DNA from: Aspidapion aeneum
Lineage: Eukaryota > Arthropoda > Insecta > Coleoptera > Brentidae
DNA length: 64,000 bases
Direction: 5' to 3'
Assembly: GCA_963576565.1 (NCBI GenBank)
Contig: OY755038.1
Span: forward strand, 135,239,348-135,303,347
Shown: in pieces, positions 1-11,585 of the stretch
How the letters are laid out: the number at the start of each line of letters is the position of its first letter
How positions within the stretch are numbered: the stretch's first letter is position 1
Program-made: the position numbers and the translations under genes
The notes under the pieces: generated by a model
Told to the model about the DNA's origin: nothing
The model's input: the letters and a program-made list of their open reading frames with translations, nothing else
The model's database searches: none

Positions 1-1960
1 AATGAAAGGGCAAAAATTTCGATTTAGTATTATGGCTGCAAAAATCTACATAGTTTTTGAAAAATCGTCAAAACTTATAATTTAAAAAATTTAATTGGAG
101 ATTTACCTAACATTCCTTTGGGCCTCGCTCATGCTAAAAACTTATTTCTTTAAAAAAAAAATCAAATTCCACTGCATTTGAAGGTAATATCCCATTATTA
201 TTGTTTTGCGAAATATATTTAAAACGTTACATTTTAGGATCCGTGACTAAAAAGATTCCGTGACCAAAAAGAACAAAAATATTCGTGGATACTCTTTAAA
301 CACATGTAGCGACATCTACCAAATACAAAAGAAATTATGCCCACGAAAAAATACAAGAGAAACAAAACTTTTTTGTATATGCTTTAACCACGAAAAATTT
401 TTGTTTCTTTTTAAATAAAGTTATCCAAAAATTAGCCTGGCAGCTTGAAATTGGACACTGATTTAAAAATAAACCATGTACCATTTAACAAATTTTTACC
501 TTATATGAAGTTAAAGTATGTTATAAGTTAGTCAAAACTAAGTTTAATTTATTTAATAACTCATTATTTGCCTTTGTCAGCCCCTTACAACTGCTAACTG
601 TGATTATCACTGCACACAATAATTTATCGAATAATTTAATTTAGTTTTAAGATGATATAATAAAAGTGCCTGTTTACCGCTAAAATATGTAGCTCTCACT
701 CCGGTCATGCTAAAAACTTATTGCTTTAAAAAATATTAAGGTCACTTTTATCCGTTGCATTTGTCATATAAAATACTACCTAATATTAGTTTTTGCCAAA
801 CATTTTTCATAATATATAGTCCAAAGAATTAACCTAGGAACTTAAAATTAGACACTGTGTTAAAAATGACATCTGTTATTTTGCAAATTTTACTCTGCTC
901 TTAAAAATGAAAGTATTACTATAGTTTAATGTGGCATTTGCGAATTTCTTAATATCTACAAGAGAATTTTTATTTCTGGTTACTTTGTTAAGCGCGCTCT
1001 ATAAAAATGATAAAACTGTTGACTGATTATTATGTAAAAAGGTCCGAGTAAGCCAATGGTATAACTTGCGTCCAAATCTGACGCATGGTTTTGATGATAA
1101 TGTAATTTTTTTAAATAAAAATACTTGAAATTTATGGAGCAATTTGCGTTAAATTTCAAAAACCATAGGTCCCAGATAATTTTTTTTTAATGTAACGAAT
1201 TATAGCTCTTGCTCCTCTCATACTACAAAAACAGTGCATCAAAAAGAGTTTCAATTTTAACCAATTTGTGTATAATATTCTATTTCGTTAACACTACCAA
1301 TATTTCTCGCGGTATATAATTTAAAAATAAACCTACGGACATAAAATTTGCCATAACTTAAAAATGACATATGTCATTTTATAGATTTTTTTCTCTTCTT
1401 TAACATGAAATTAATCCTAATATTATTGCAATTACATTTCAAAAAATATTTGCAAATTCCTTTAATTTTATAAGATTTTCATTAATTTTGGACCGTTTTG
1501 ATAAATGTTAAGTGCCCTACACCAGCGCCCTCTACATTAAGGTTAAAACTATAAATAAAGTTTTATGTAGAAAGGTTCGGCGAAGTGAGTAGTGTAATTT
1601 TTGTCCAATTCGGACCCACCGTTTTAAAGATATCGCGATTTTTGTAAAAATACGTGTTATTTCCGTTGAGATTTTTGCGTGTTTTTTAATATTTATTTTT
1701 CAAACTCAAAAACGGTACATCTTAGAAAAGTCGAACTTTTTTAAAAAAATATTTTGGTATTTTCTTAAAAAGATAGCAGTTCGAGAACTGTCAAAAAGTG
1801 TAAGCGCAAAAAAATTTCTTGATTCAGTATTTTTGACTGCAAAAACCTTGCGTAGTTTTTGAAAAATATTCAAAACTCAAAAACCAAAAACTAATTTTAA
1901 AAAACAACTATACGATTACCGAACACTCCTTTAGGTCCGCAAATGTTTAAAATTTGGTTA
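1..1960. repeat. degenerate tandem repeat, ~0.5-kb unit, about 3-4 copies
   Basis: Diverged blocks recur in the same order. One block (catgctaaaaactta-like) appears near 130, 706 and 1220. Another (ttgaaattggacac / cttaaaattagacac / cataaaatttgccat, followed by a run like ttaaaaatgacat) appears near 445, 840 and 1335. The opening block (ggctgcaaaaatct...gtttttgaaaaat) recurs near 1830. Spacing is about 515-575 bases. No coding frame longer than about 60 codons runs through it. It looks like an old satellite or the repeated interior of a non-coding transposon; the family is not recognised. Confidence 0.6.
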
Positions 1961-3399
1961 AAATGGGTTAAACAGTTTTGGAGTAATGACCAGATATATT
2001 TTAAAAAACGGCAAATAAACAGTGAAATTCTGACCAATTTTATTGTAGAGTGAAAATGCGTCACTGCAGGGATTCAGAAGAGCCCCAAAATGGGGCACTT
2101 GACTATTTCCGATCTGGCTGAAAAACAATAGGCTTCCTGACCACACATAATAGTATACTTGTGCAAAATCTCAAATTTCTAGAATAATCCCCTGGGCACT
2201 TATGGTGTGCCAACGGAGGTACATCAAAAAAGTCACTTTTTGACGGTTTTTCCCCTATTTCCCCTACTTGAAATTTTTAGATTTTTTCCAAAATCGACAT
2301 TTTTGGTCTCCCGTAAGTTCTTAATCAGTGTCCCAAATTTCATCCTTCTACGTCGAAGCGTTCTCGAGTACGCGACAAAATTCGAGCGTGGTACAGCAGG
2401 GATGCTAGGGACGGAATAATAAAAAAAATAATAATAAATAATGTTACGGCCGAGGCGGCTCAAGTAATGGATTTTCACCACAAGCGAAAGAAATCAATAA
2501 ATATTAGGTTTAAAGTGGAATCCGAATATGGATGTTTTTTGTAATTCGGTAAAACCGCTTGAACGCATATACGTAATATTCCAATACCCACGGTAATTTC
2601 CAGTTCTTGATGAAAACATTAAGAAATGGCAATATCAAATGTACATAAGAGTGTCCTTCTTGTAGAATTTAGTATAAAATGTCCTGATTGGTTATTTTTA
2701 AGCACATGCATTATTTTACTCATGCATATTATTTTATTGGTGTATATCGTCCCCACACATTTGACCCGTGTCGTCACATTGATTTATCGGCGCACAGTGG
2801 CCAAAAACCCTATCTATGTAAATGTACTCCTACAACTTTAAATAACGATATAGAGATTTTTTTTAAAAGAGTTTAATCGCAAGCAAGTTATTTTCAAATA
2901 AGGCAATTTCATTTATGGCGCCTTTTTGAAAGGCTTCACATCGTCTCCTGGATCAATAAATAATGTGACAGCTTTGACCAACGTCAAAAATGATGGGAAG
3001 GTTAATAGGCTAAAAAGGGCACTAAACTGAGAGATTCTCGTAAGACCTATTAACGGCAATAATCTCTATATGCAAAGTGAGGCAAAAATATTGAGATTTT
3101 TTGTAGAGAGAGCACGCTGCGCAGGAGGTGCTACTGACAACATTGACAAACACTTTAATGACAAATTACAAATGACAATCTCCTTGAAGTATTAAGTTCA
3201 CAGAATACCACAGGTGATTAGAAAGAGAAGATTGCAATGCTTAGCATTTATTGTATGTCGTCACTCTAAAAAAACTCTTAAATTTTTGTCTCAGTGTCTC
3301 ATATAGCCGTGGTCGTTCCAGTTACTTCGTATATAATTCATTAAGTTGCGGGTAGTATAATTTTTACATATAGATAATATTCAAAAAGTACTTACAATA
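1961..3399. other. AT-rich non-coding stretch
   Basis: Only short open frames (under 85 codons) of low-complexity composition are present, and none resembles a known family. No clear repeat boundary, RNA gene or promoter could be supported. Confidence 0.5.
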
Positions 3400-3762
3400 C
3401 AGGGTGTCCCAGATAACATTAACTACATGGGGTCTTATGAGGATTTTGGAAATGATAAGAGATATTATAATTCTGGTTAAATGGAAAAAATTGACGATAT
3501 TCTGAGCCCAATCAGGTGCTGTATTAAAATTTAAAATATCTACAAGGGTTTTCCAAATATTAAGCAAAAACTAAAAACTGCTTTTATTAAAAATAATTTA
3601 TTTATTGCTTGATATTTTAAAAGTCTATAGATATTTTTATTTTTAAAATAGACTGGGCTCGGAATAGCGCCAATGTTTACCCAATAATCCAAATTTGTGT
3701 GTATTACTGTTTTCAAAATTCGCATAAGAAACCGTGTAATACCTTTTATCTGGGATACATGG
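3400..3762. mobile_element. MITE-like element with CAGGGTGTCCCA-type terminal inverted repeats
   Basis: The left end reads CAGGGTGTCCCAGATAA. The right end, near 3746-3762, reads ttatctgggatacatgg, its inverse with a few mismatches; the inner ten bases TTATCTGGGA match exactly. The interior is AT-rich and non-coding, about 360 bases in all. Ends starting CAGGGTGTCCC are common on small non-autonomous DNA elements of insects. No certain target-site duplication was read. Confidence 0.45.
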
Positions 3763-4739
3763 TATACCACAACTATTTTTCAAAGTTTCTAAACAAATAA
3801 CGATAACTTTCAATGTGTGATGCAAAGTTTATATAGAAAAGATATATCGAGTGTGCACAAATCTATCTTTCACATGGACTGCCTAGGCTTATCGGGACAA
3901 ATAATGTGTTTGCGCAGGCCTTAAGTTAAAAACTGGGTGATTGGAAAGAGTGAAACCAATGTAGGTTTGTGGCAGATTATGGCAGAGGCGTGGTTTGTTT
4001 GTGCTTCTTGCTTGGCACTGAAAGCTTATTTCAGCCTGCGAAAGTCGTGGTGAGATTTCTGAGATATACAAGTCGAAGAAAAAATTTACAAAGACAGAGT
4101 AATAAATAAACTTGTCACAAAAAAATTATATTAAAAAATAAACACATATCACGTGACTGTCCCAAACCTATTTTGGTTTCACTTCTTATATCAGACTAAT
4201 AAATATAATTTTGGCTTTCTTATTTGAATGGTTTAAGAATAAGCTAGTTTATTTATTACACGTGTATTCCATTAAAAGAAAATAGTTGCTTAACATAAAA
4301 ATTTTAAAAAAGAAAGGGTTGGAAAAAAATGATTTTTAAAAATGTTAATGCCTTATTCGACTTATTCCCGCACAAATTTTTATTCGTGGAATTGTCTTTA
4401 TAAACCGCAATTTTTAAATGTTTAAATATAAGGTTTTTATGTTATTTAAAATTTAATGTATTTTTTTTAAATATTTTATGATGTTTTAGTAATTATTAAA
4501 AAAATGCATTTTTTTAAATAATTGAGCGACCTTCGTAGCTTTTTCTAAACGTCAAATATATCAACAATAGAATTTTGCTTGACACATTGCATGTCTTGAT
4601 TTTTATATCAATTTAAACTGTTAGCTCGCGTTACTACGTCAACCGTTTCATTTAAACCACAAAAACGTGTCCAAGCTGTTCGAATAATAGGCGCTCTTGA
4701 AAAGCATTTTGATTTTTTAGTTTGCTTTAATTGGTGTCG
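3763..4739. other. AT-rich non-coding stretch
   Basis: No coding frame, RNA gene or repeat boundary could be supported. Poly-A/T runs are frequent. Confidence 0.5.
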
Positions 4740-4895
4740 TAACCATGAATATGTCTTGAGGTGTAGGGCGAGAGCCCATGATACTGTATTTTAAGCTATT
4801 TTATTTTTCTATTTATGAAATATGTGGAAAATATCTAAGAATCCTTAGGCTTGGAGGTGGCCGGATCCCGAGCCCCCTTTCTAGGTGCACCAATG
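4740..4895 (-). mobile_element. MITE relic, same family as the 27.98-kb copy
   Basis: Read on the minus strand, the segment runs through tggtgcacctaga, a stretch of G and C, cctaaggattctta and attttccacatatttc. The plus-strand element at 27979-28180 has the same order of blocks: tgggcgtacccag, GC-rich, cctaagattttt, attttccacatatttc. The two copies therefore appear to be homologous in opposite orientation. This one is diverged and its far end is unclear. Confidence 0.45.
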
Positions 4896-5588
4896 CTTTA
4901 ATTATATTTTTATCCTTTGCTTTTAACAACTCTTTACACTGAAACAATGGTGTAACTAACTAAACTATCAATACTTACGTGTGCAAGTGAATTTCCAGGC
5001 CCTTTTTGGATAAACAAATAAAATACCGCTTTACCATATTGATATCTCACAATAGCACTTTACCTTTTAAAACTTGAATTTTCTGTGATTTAAAATATTA
5101 ATAGTAGGTAACGCATTTCTGGCATAGACCACTGTGCCTTGCGCTTTCACTTCGCCTCCGAGCAGCTTCAGCTCTCGTCATGCCCGAGGAAAACTATAAA
5201 AATAGTTGTTTGAGGAAAGAAACCTATTCCGCACTAGTGCGAAAAAAAAACCATAACAAAAAATTAAAAATAAACCTGTCAGACAAAACGTTGTCAAAAT
5301 TTAATATAAATAAATACTTGTAAAATTTTGTTTCACTTAATTGCTGGCCCGGCCATCTAAGCGTGTTGTTCGGCCATCTGCAATTACATGCGACAAAGTA
5401 ATATTTTTGCACTTGTTAAATTTACTATTTTCTACTATGATGTGGAAAACTTCACTTTTCTGCGCGCAAGAAGTTAGTTTTTAGGGAGTAACTGACACAA
5501 TAATTATATAGTCTGCCGTAATTTTTAATAAAATAAAGAGAAACTATATAATGTGTGTTTAAATCATTTTGCAAAAAGAAGATTTTGC
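4896..5588. other. non-coding stretch with relics shared with 13.2-13.5 kb
   Basis: No gene was found. A block around 5336-5415 (gttgttcggccatct, then a dispersed catgcgacaaagtaa-like stretch) resembles 13395-13470 (gttgttcggccattt), and a TTCCGCACTAGTGCGAA palindrome lies near 5227. These suggest pieces of the same repeat family that makes up 11.2-13.2 kb. Confidence 0.4.
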
Positions 5589-5735
5589 ATATTGGGTGTA
5601 CCGGACCCGCACCACTTGGAAACCTTAGCAACGCGGTAATAAGAAAACTTCAATATTTGTTTACATTTCAATTTCGTCTAATTTGACATGTTTATTTATA
5701 AATTACATGAAATTTTTTGAAAAAAAAAAGGTACT
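5589..5735 (+). repeat. dispersed ~140-bp module, copy 1 of 3
   Basis: The module runs from a ccggacccgcacca-like start through ggaaaccttagcaacgcggt and a stretch ending in gacatgtttatttata, then into a poly-A tract. It recurs at 11339-11475 (plus) and 12572-12720 (minus) with few differences. Position outside the large inverted repeat shows it is a dispersed element module, not simply part of that palindrome. Confidence 0.7.
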
Positions 5736-5751
5736 TATACATTGAGTTGTA

Positions 5752-5772
5752 TAACGCCCTAAAAGGGCGTTA
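5752..5772. other. perfect 9-bp stem, 3-nt loop hairpin
   Basis: TAACGCCCT, loop AAA, then AGGGCGTTA: an exact inverted repeat in AT-rich surroundings, 17 bases after the dispersed module. It may be a transposon end or chance; no function is known. Confidence 0.5.
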
Positions 5773-7054
5773 GAGACGGAAAGACAAGGCATTTTTTATT
5801 GACCCTATCCAATTTGGTTCCTATGGTCGGGTATTTCTTTTACAATAAAAACAGAGATAGACATTATTGAACATGTGAAACGGACAAAGATTTGAAGAAT
5901 TGATTTTGCATGCTAATAATACCCTAGATAATATAAGGGTACTTTTATCTCTTTCACACTGACGGCATAAGTGCGACAGAAAAGCAGCTGGCTACCTTTA
6001 ATCCACCTGCCATATTTTGAGTGATTCTACCTGTTAGTCCGTGTATACAGGGAAAACTGATAGACAATGTTGTCTAAGTACGGAAATGATTTTTTTTGAA
6101 TTTTGTGCGGGAATATTACAAAAAGAAATCTTAAAACGTTTAAAAACAAGTTTAGAAGTAACTATTTGAGTTTAAACATGGTCCAAAATTGTTTTTTGTG
6201 CAAAAGAAGAAAAAAAATCCATAAAAAAACAACATTTCATGGGTAAGTCGTCTTGACAGATAGTTTTTCCTAAAACACGAGAAAGTTCAGTAGCGTCACG
6301 ATAGATAGTTTTTTCTGCGACCGTGCGATTTTACCCTCACACATTTTGATTCAGAAAGTGTCACTTTTTTTTGCATTGCATGAAAATTAACAAAAAGTAT
6401 TTGATTTTCTTAAAAATGATTTCTTTTTAAATTCTTACATACCGATTTTTATCCAGTTGTTTTTGTCTTTTCGAACCAAACTTTTGACATGTCACGGTCG
6501 AGTTTCATACATCTTGATGAATTGTTACACACACTGATCTATGTTTTTATAAATTTCGATAAATTTAATGTTTTTTGCGGACTTTACAGTAATTTTAAGT
6601 TAAATTTTGGTCTTTCATCGCGAAAGTATATATTTATTATTATATGACCACCGCGACCGGTCTACAGGCCGGTATCATATGTTTATGTCCTTCTAATGTC
6701 ATTTGACTATCATGCTGTCTTACTTAATAAGGTCACTTAGTTTAATTAATAATTTTGTCCTACATAATATAAAAGAAGAATAGAAACCAACAAAAAATTT
6801 GTGACACTTCGATTACCCATTTTCTTTGATTGCGATGGATTAGGGTGACCAGATTACGGTTTATTAGGGTGCCCAGAGTGCGCAAAAAAAGATTTTGAAA
6901 AATTTCCCTAAAAAAATTGAAGACCAAACACTCACTCGCCACTCAATGTTTATGGTCGCATACACTAATCCTAACTCGATTTCCGACGATTATGGACAAT
7001 GGTTACCCCCTGGACATAAACCTAACAACTTTTACTATATTTATTAACAATAGG
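5773..7054. other. AT-rich non-coding stretch left of the telomere-like array
   Basis: No gene could be supported. A GC-richer palindromic patch (gaccggtctacaggccggt) lies near 6656. Sequence starting TAGGGTGACCAGATTACG near 6841 resembles a DNA-transposon end, but no partner end was found. Confidence 0.45.
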
Positions 7055-9596
7055 TAGGTTAGGTTTGGTTAGGTTGGGTTAGGTTGGGTTAGGTTGGGCT
7101 GGGTTGGGTTAGGTTGGGTTAGGTTGGGTTAGGCTGGGTTAGGTTGGGTTAGGTTGGGTTAGGTTGGGTTAGGTTGGGTTAGGTTGGGTTAGGTTGGGTT
7201 AGGTTGGGTTAGGTTGGGTTAGGTTGGGTTAGGTTGGGTTAGGTTGGGTTAGGTTGGGTTAGGTTGGGTTAGGTTGGGTTAGGTTGGGTTAGGTTGGGTT
7301 AGGTTGGGTTAGGTTGGGTTAGGTTGGGTTAGGTTGGGTTAGGTTGGGTTAGGTTGGGTTAGGTTGGGTTAGGTTGGGTTAGGTTGGGTTAGGTTGGGTT
7401 AGGTTGGGTTAGGTTGGGTTAGGTTGGGTTAGGTTGGGTTAGGTTGGGTTAGGTTGGGTTAGGTTGGGTTAGGTTGGGTTAGGTTGGGTTAGGTTGGGTT
7501 AGGTTGGGTTAGGTTGGGTTAGGTTATGTTAGGTTGGGTTAGGTTGGGTTAGGTTGGGTTAGGTTGGGTTAGGTTGGGTTAGGTTGGGTTAGGTTGGGTT
7601 AGGTTGGGTTAGGTTGGGTTAGGTTGGGTTAGGTTGAGTTAGGTTGGGTTAGGTTGGGTTAGGTTGGGTTAGGTTGGGTTAGGTTGGGTTAGGTTGGGTT
7701 AGGTTGGGTTAGGTTGGGTTAGGTTGGGCTGGGTTGGGTTAGGTTGGGTTAGGTTGGGTTAGGTTGGGTTAGGTTGGGTTAGGTTGGGTTAGGTTGGGTT
7801 AGGTTGGGTTAGGTTGGGTTAGGTTGGGTTAGGTTGGGTTAGGTTGGGTTAGGTTGGGTTAGGTTGGGTTAGGTTGGGTTAGGTTGGGTTAGGTTAGGTT
7901 GGGTTAGGTTGGGTTAGGTTGGGTTAGGTTGGGTTAGGTTGGGTTAGGTTGGGTTAGGTTGGGTTAGGTTGGATTAGGTTGGGTTAGGTTGGGTTAGGTT
8001 GGGTTAGGTTGGGTTAGGTTGGGTTAGGTTGGGTTAGGTTGGGCTGGGTTGGGTTAGGTTGGGTTAGGTTGGGTTAGGTTGGGTTAGGTTGGATTAGGTT
8101 GGGTTAGGTTGGGTTAGGTTGGGTTAGGTTGGGTTAGGTTGGGTTAGGTTGGGTTAGGTTGGGTTAGGTTGGGTTAGGTTGGGTTAGGTTGGGTTAGGTT
8201 GGGTTAGGTTGGGTTAGGTTGGGTTAGGTTGGGTTAGGTTGGGTTAGGTTGGGTTAGGTTGGGTTAGGTTGGGTTAGGTTGGGTTAGGTTGGGTTAGGTT
8301 GGGTTAGGTTGGGTTAGGTTGGGTTAGGTTGGGTTAGGTTATGTTAGGTTAGGTTAGGTTGGGTTAGGTTGGGTTAGGTTGGGTTAGGTTGGGTTAGGTT
8401 GGGTTAGGTTGGGTTAGGTTGGGTTAGGTTGGGTTAGGTTGGGTTAGGTTGGGTTAGGTTGGGTTAGGTTGGGTTAGGTTGGGTTAGGTTGGGTTAGGTT
8501 GGGTTAGGTTGGGTTAGGTTGGGTTAGGTTGGGTTAGGTTAGGTTGGGTTAGGTTGGGTTAGGTTGGGTTAGGTTAGGTTAGGTTAGGTTAGGTTGGGTT
8601 AGGTTGGGCTGGGTTGGGTTAGGTTGGGTTAGGTTGGGTTAGGTTGGGTTAGGTTGGGTTAGGTTGGGTTAGGTTGGGTTAGGTTGGGTTAGGTTGGGTT
8701 AGGTTGGGTTAGATTGGGTTAGGTTGGGTTAGGTTGGGTTAGGTTGGGTTAGGTTGGGTTAGGTTGGGTTAGGTTGGGTTAGGTTGGGTTAGGTTTGGTT
8801 AGGTTGGGTTAGGTTGGGTTAGGTTGGGTTAGGTTGGGTTAGGTTGGGTTAGGTTGGGTTAGGTTGGGTTAGGTTGGGTTAGGTTGGGTTAGGTTGGGTT
8901 AGGTTGGGTTAGGTTGGGTTAGGTTGGGTTAGGTTGGGTTAGGTTGGGTTAGGTTGGGTTAGGTTGGGTTAGGTTGGGTTAGGTTGGGTTAGGTTGGGTT
9001 AGGTTGGGTTAGGTTGGGTTAGGTTGGGTTAGGTTGGGTTAGGTTGGGTTAGGTTGGGTTAGGTTGGGTTAGGTTGGGTTAGGTTGGGTTAGGTTGGGTT
9101 AGGTTGGGTTAGGTTGGGTTAGGTTGGGTTAGGTTGGGTTAGGTTGGGTTAGGTTATGTTAGGTTGGGTTAGGTTGGGTTAGGTTGGGTTAGGTTGGGTT
9201 GGGTTGGGTTAGGTTGGGTTAGGTTGGGTTAGGTTGGGTTAGGTTGGGTTAGGTTGGGTTAGGTTGGGTTAGGTTGGGTTAGGTTGGGTTAGGTTGGGTT
9301 AGGTTGGGTTAGGTTGGGTTAGGTTGGGTTAGGTTGGGTTAGGTTGGGTTAGGTTGGGTTAGGTTGGGTTAGGTTGGGTTAGGTTGGGTTAGGTTGGGTT
9401 AGGTTGGGTTAGGTTGGGTTAGGTTGGGTTAGGTTGGGTTAGGTTGGGTTAGGTTGGGTTAGGTTGGGTTAGGTTGGGTTAGGTTGGGTTAGGTTGGGTT
9501 AGGTTGGGTTAGGTTGGGTTAGGTTGGGTTAGGTTGGGTTAGGTTGGGTTAGGTTGGGTTAGGTTGGGTTAGGTTGGGTTAGGTTGGGTTAGGTTG
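7055..9596 (+). repeat. 2.5-kb telomere-like 10-bp array, (TTAGGTTGGG)n
   Basis: About 250 nearly identical copies of the decamer TTAGGTTGGG, that is, the canonical arthropod telomere pentamer TTAGG alternating with its one-base variant TTGGG. Variants are few. GGGCT occurs at 7096, 7726, 8041 and 8606; ATGTT at 7526, 8341 and 9156; GGATTAGG near 7971 and 8091. Extra TTAGG pentamers shift the register near 7896 and again at 8541-8600. The array has kilobases of ordinary repeat DNA on both sides, so it is interstitial in this assembly. It could be an ancestral telomere fusion, an inserted telomere tract, or a satellite derived from telomere DNA. Confidence 0.95.
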
Positions 9597-9780
9597 GTTC
9601 AGTTTGAGTATGTCCGGTTAGGTTCCGCTAGGATTGTTTAGGTTAGGTTTAGCTATATTCGGTTAGGTTCGGTTCAGTTTAAGCAAATCGAACCGAACCA
9701 AACCGAACCATTAGATTCGGTTTGATTTGGTTCATTTCGATACGGATGGGTTCAGTTTGCTTTTGTTCAGTTAGACCTTC
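9597..9780. repeat. degenerate array edge with GGTTCGGTTC inverted repeat
   Basis: The decamer decays into GGTT-rich sequence (ggttaggttccgctagg, ggttaggttcggttc). Immediately after, its complement appears as gaaccgaaccaaaccgaacc at about 9691-9711, so the edge can fold on itself. This may mark an inversion or foldback breakpoint at the array border. Confidence 0.6.
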
Positions 9781-10259
9781 GATAAATTTTAAAAAAGTAA
9801 ATAATTATTAATTTTTAGTGGTTTAAGGAATAAAAATTGATATAATGTTCAATTAAACTAATTTTTATTTGTAAAAATGTAGGAATCATAATTTTCTTGA
9901 TTTTGTTTTGAATTTCATGCTTTTTTAAAAATTGTGCATTTTCATAAAAGGACCAAAAAAACTGACCCGATTTGGATCAGTGACCATAGTTATTTCAAGT
10001 TTTTGTTGACAGCTGATAGACGTCAGGGACCGTTTTGTTTCAGTTTGAAATGAGAAAATGCTTCTTTTGTAGCAATTTGTTTTTAATGGGGTTTTAAGAA
10101 TGTTTCAATTTCAATTTTTTTAACAAAATCAACGATAGTCCGCAATTTTTTTTTTAGAAATCACTATAAAATGGTCTAAAATTATCATTTTTCAAAAAAC
10201 TTCGTAGTTTTAAGAAAGGTGGTAAAACGTACCAGACCCCTGAAATGTGTTGCAGTCTA
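9781..10259. other. AT-rich non-coding stretch
   Basis: No gene, RNA or repeat boundary could be supported. Confidence 0.45.
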
Positions 10260-10689
10260 GGACAACTGGGCGCCGCCAACTCGGCGCCACCAACTGGGCG
10301 GCAGGCCAACTGGGCGCCGGGCCAACTTGACGCCGAGCCAACTGGGCGCCGGACTAAAATATTTTTTCTTGATAAAATGTGCAGATGAAAAACAACCTTA
10401 AAAAAATTAAAGTGGCGGATCCAAAATGGCAGACTTTCTTATTTATGCATCGATATGTATCGAATATGGAACTTGGCGGTGTTTCAAGTCGCAGAACACT
10501 ACACCTACCAAATTTCAACACTCGACTTAATAGATGTTGAAAGTTTTGTATAAATAACATATTTATTTTGTTTTTATCTGCACATTTTATCGAAAAAAAA
10601 ATAGTCCGGCGCTGAGCTGGCCCGGCGCCCATTAGGCCCGGCGTGGCGCCCTGTTGGCGGCGCCGAGTTGGCCCGGCGCCCGGTTGTCC
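10260..10689. mobile_element. 430-bp foldback element with GC-rich, internally tandem terminal inverted repeats
   Basis: The ends are GGACAAC and GTTGTCC. Each arm (10260-10400 and 10560-10689) contains about six degenerate 15-16-bp units of the type CCAACTGGGCGCCGG, followed by an AT-rich arm segment (tgataaaatgtgcagat on the left, its complement on the right). The GC-rich arms stand out sharply from the surroundings. The architecture is that of a non-autonomous foldback DNA element. It encodes no protein: open frames across it are shadows of the GC-rich units. No clear target duplication was read. Confidence 0.75.
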
Positions 10690-11215
10690 CATTTCGAATT
10701 GAAATTTTTAGTTCCGAAATTTCATCTGACTCGAGCATAACTTGTAGTCCACCCAAGAAAAGAAGAGTTGAAGACCCTTGTTCAAAGAAAGAAAATATTT
10801 TACCTGGAAGGTACAACATTTGTAAAGTTCTAAGATGAAAACAATAATTTTAATACATCCACTGCACTTAGCATGCTTAGAAATTCTTTTTACTCTTTTT
10901 TTTTTGTAAACACACACAAGTAAGTATTCATGAATTATTTATTATTCAAACAGAAAATTGTTGATAAAAAAATTCTAGTGGAATTCAAAATTTTTATTTT
11001 GCACCGCCACTGCCCTTTTTTATCCAAGACAAGCAAATAGAATATTTTTGCGATGTTGCATGTTTCCGGACTCACCAAACCGAAATTCTATTTTCATCCC
11101 TATTTTGCTCATTAAATTCTTACTTGTATTTGGTCAATTGCGATAAAAGCTTGATATAATGGCAATTTTGGCCCATGCCGGGTCTACCCGTAGGGTATAG
11201 AAGTCAATGTACTTA
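10690..11215. other. AT-rich non-coding stretch
   Basis: No coding region, RNA gene or boundary signal was supported. Confidence 0.45.
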
Positions 11216-11338
11216 TAGGTAAAATATTGTACCTAACACAGGCAGAAAGTGTCTTTACAACCCTTGAAGGCTTGACCGAACTCCGCTTCGCGTCGTGCGG
11301 TAGAGTAATTACTTTACCGCACGCCGTTCGGTAAAGGT

Positions 11339-11475
11339 ACTTTACCAGACCCGAACCATTTGGAAACCTTAGCAACGCGGTAATAAGACAACTTCAATAT
11401 TTGTTTACATTTCAATTTCGTCTAATTTGACATGTTTATTTATAAAGTACATTAAATTTAAAAAAAAAAAGGTAC
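11339..11475 (+). repeat. dispersed ~140-bp module, copy 2 of 3
   Basis: Close match to 5589-5735: a cagacccgaaccatt-like start, then the shared cggtaataag-to-gacatgtttatttata stretch and a poly-A tract. Here it lies in the left arm of the foldback complex. Confidence 0.7.
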
Positions 11476-11585
11476 TCATAGGTAAAATATTGTACCTAAC
11501 TCCACTTTGCGTCGTTCGTCCAACTGCCGTCACGTGCGGTAAATAATCACCTTCCACACTTGTTAGGTAAAATTTTTGCACTGTG

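Noticed and set aside
6841..6880. DNA-transposon end (TAGGGTGACCAGATTACG)
   Set aside because: No inverted partner or target duplication was found nearby.
7055..9596. Chromosome end (true telomere)
   Set aside because: The array has kilobases of ordinary repeat-rich DNA on both sides, so in this assembly it is interstitial.
10354..10819. Minus-strand frames over the GC-rich foldback
   Set aside because: They are translations of tandem terminal inverted repeats, in more than one frame, with no family match.
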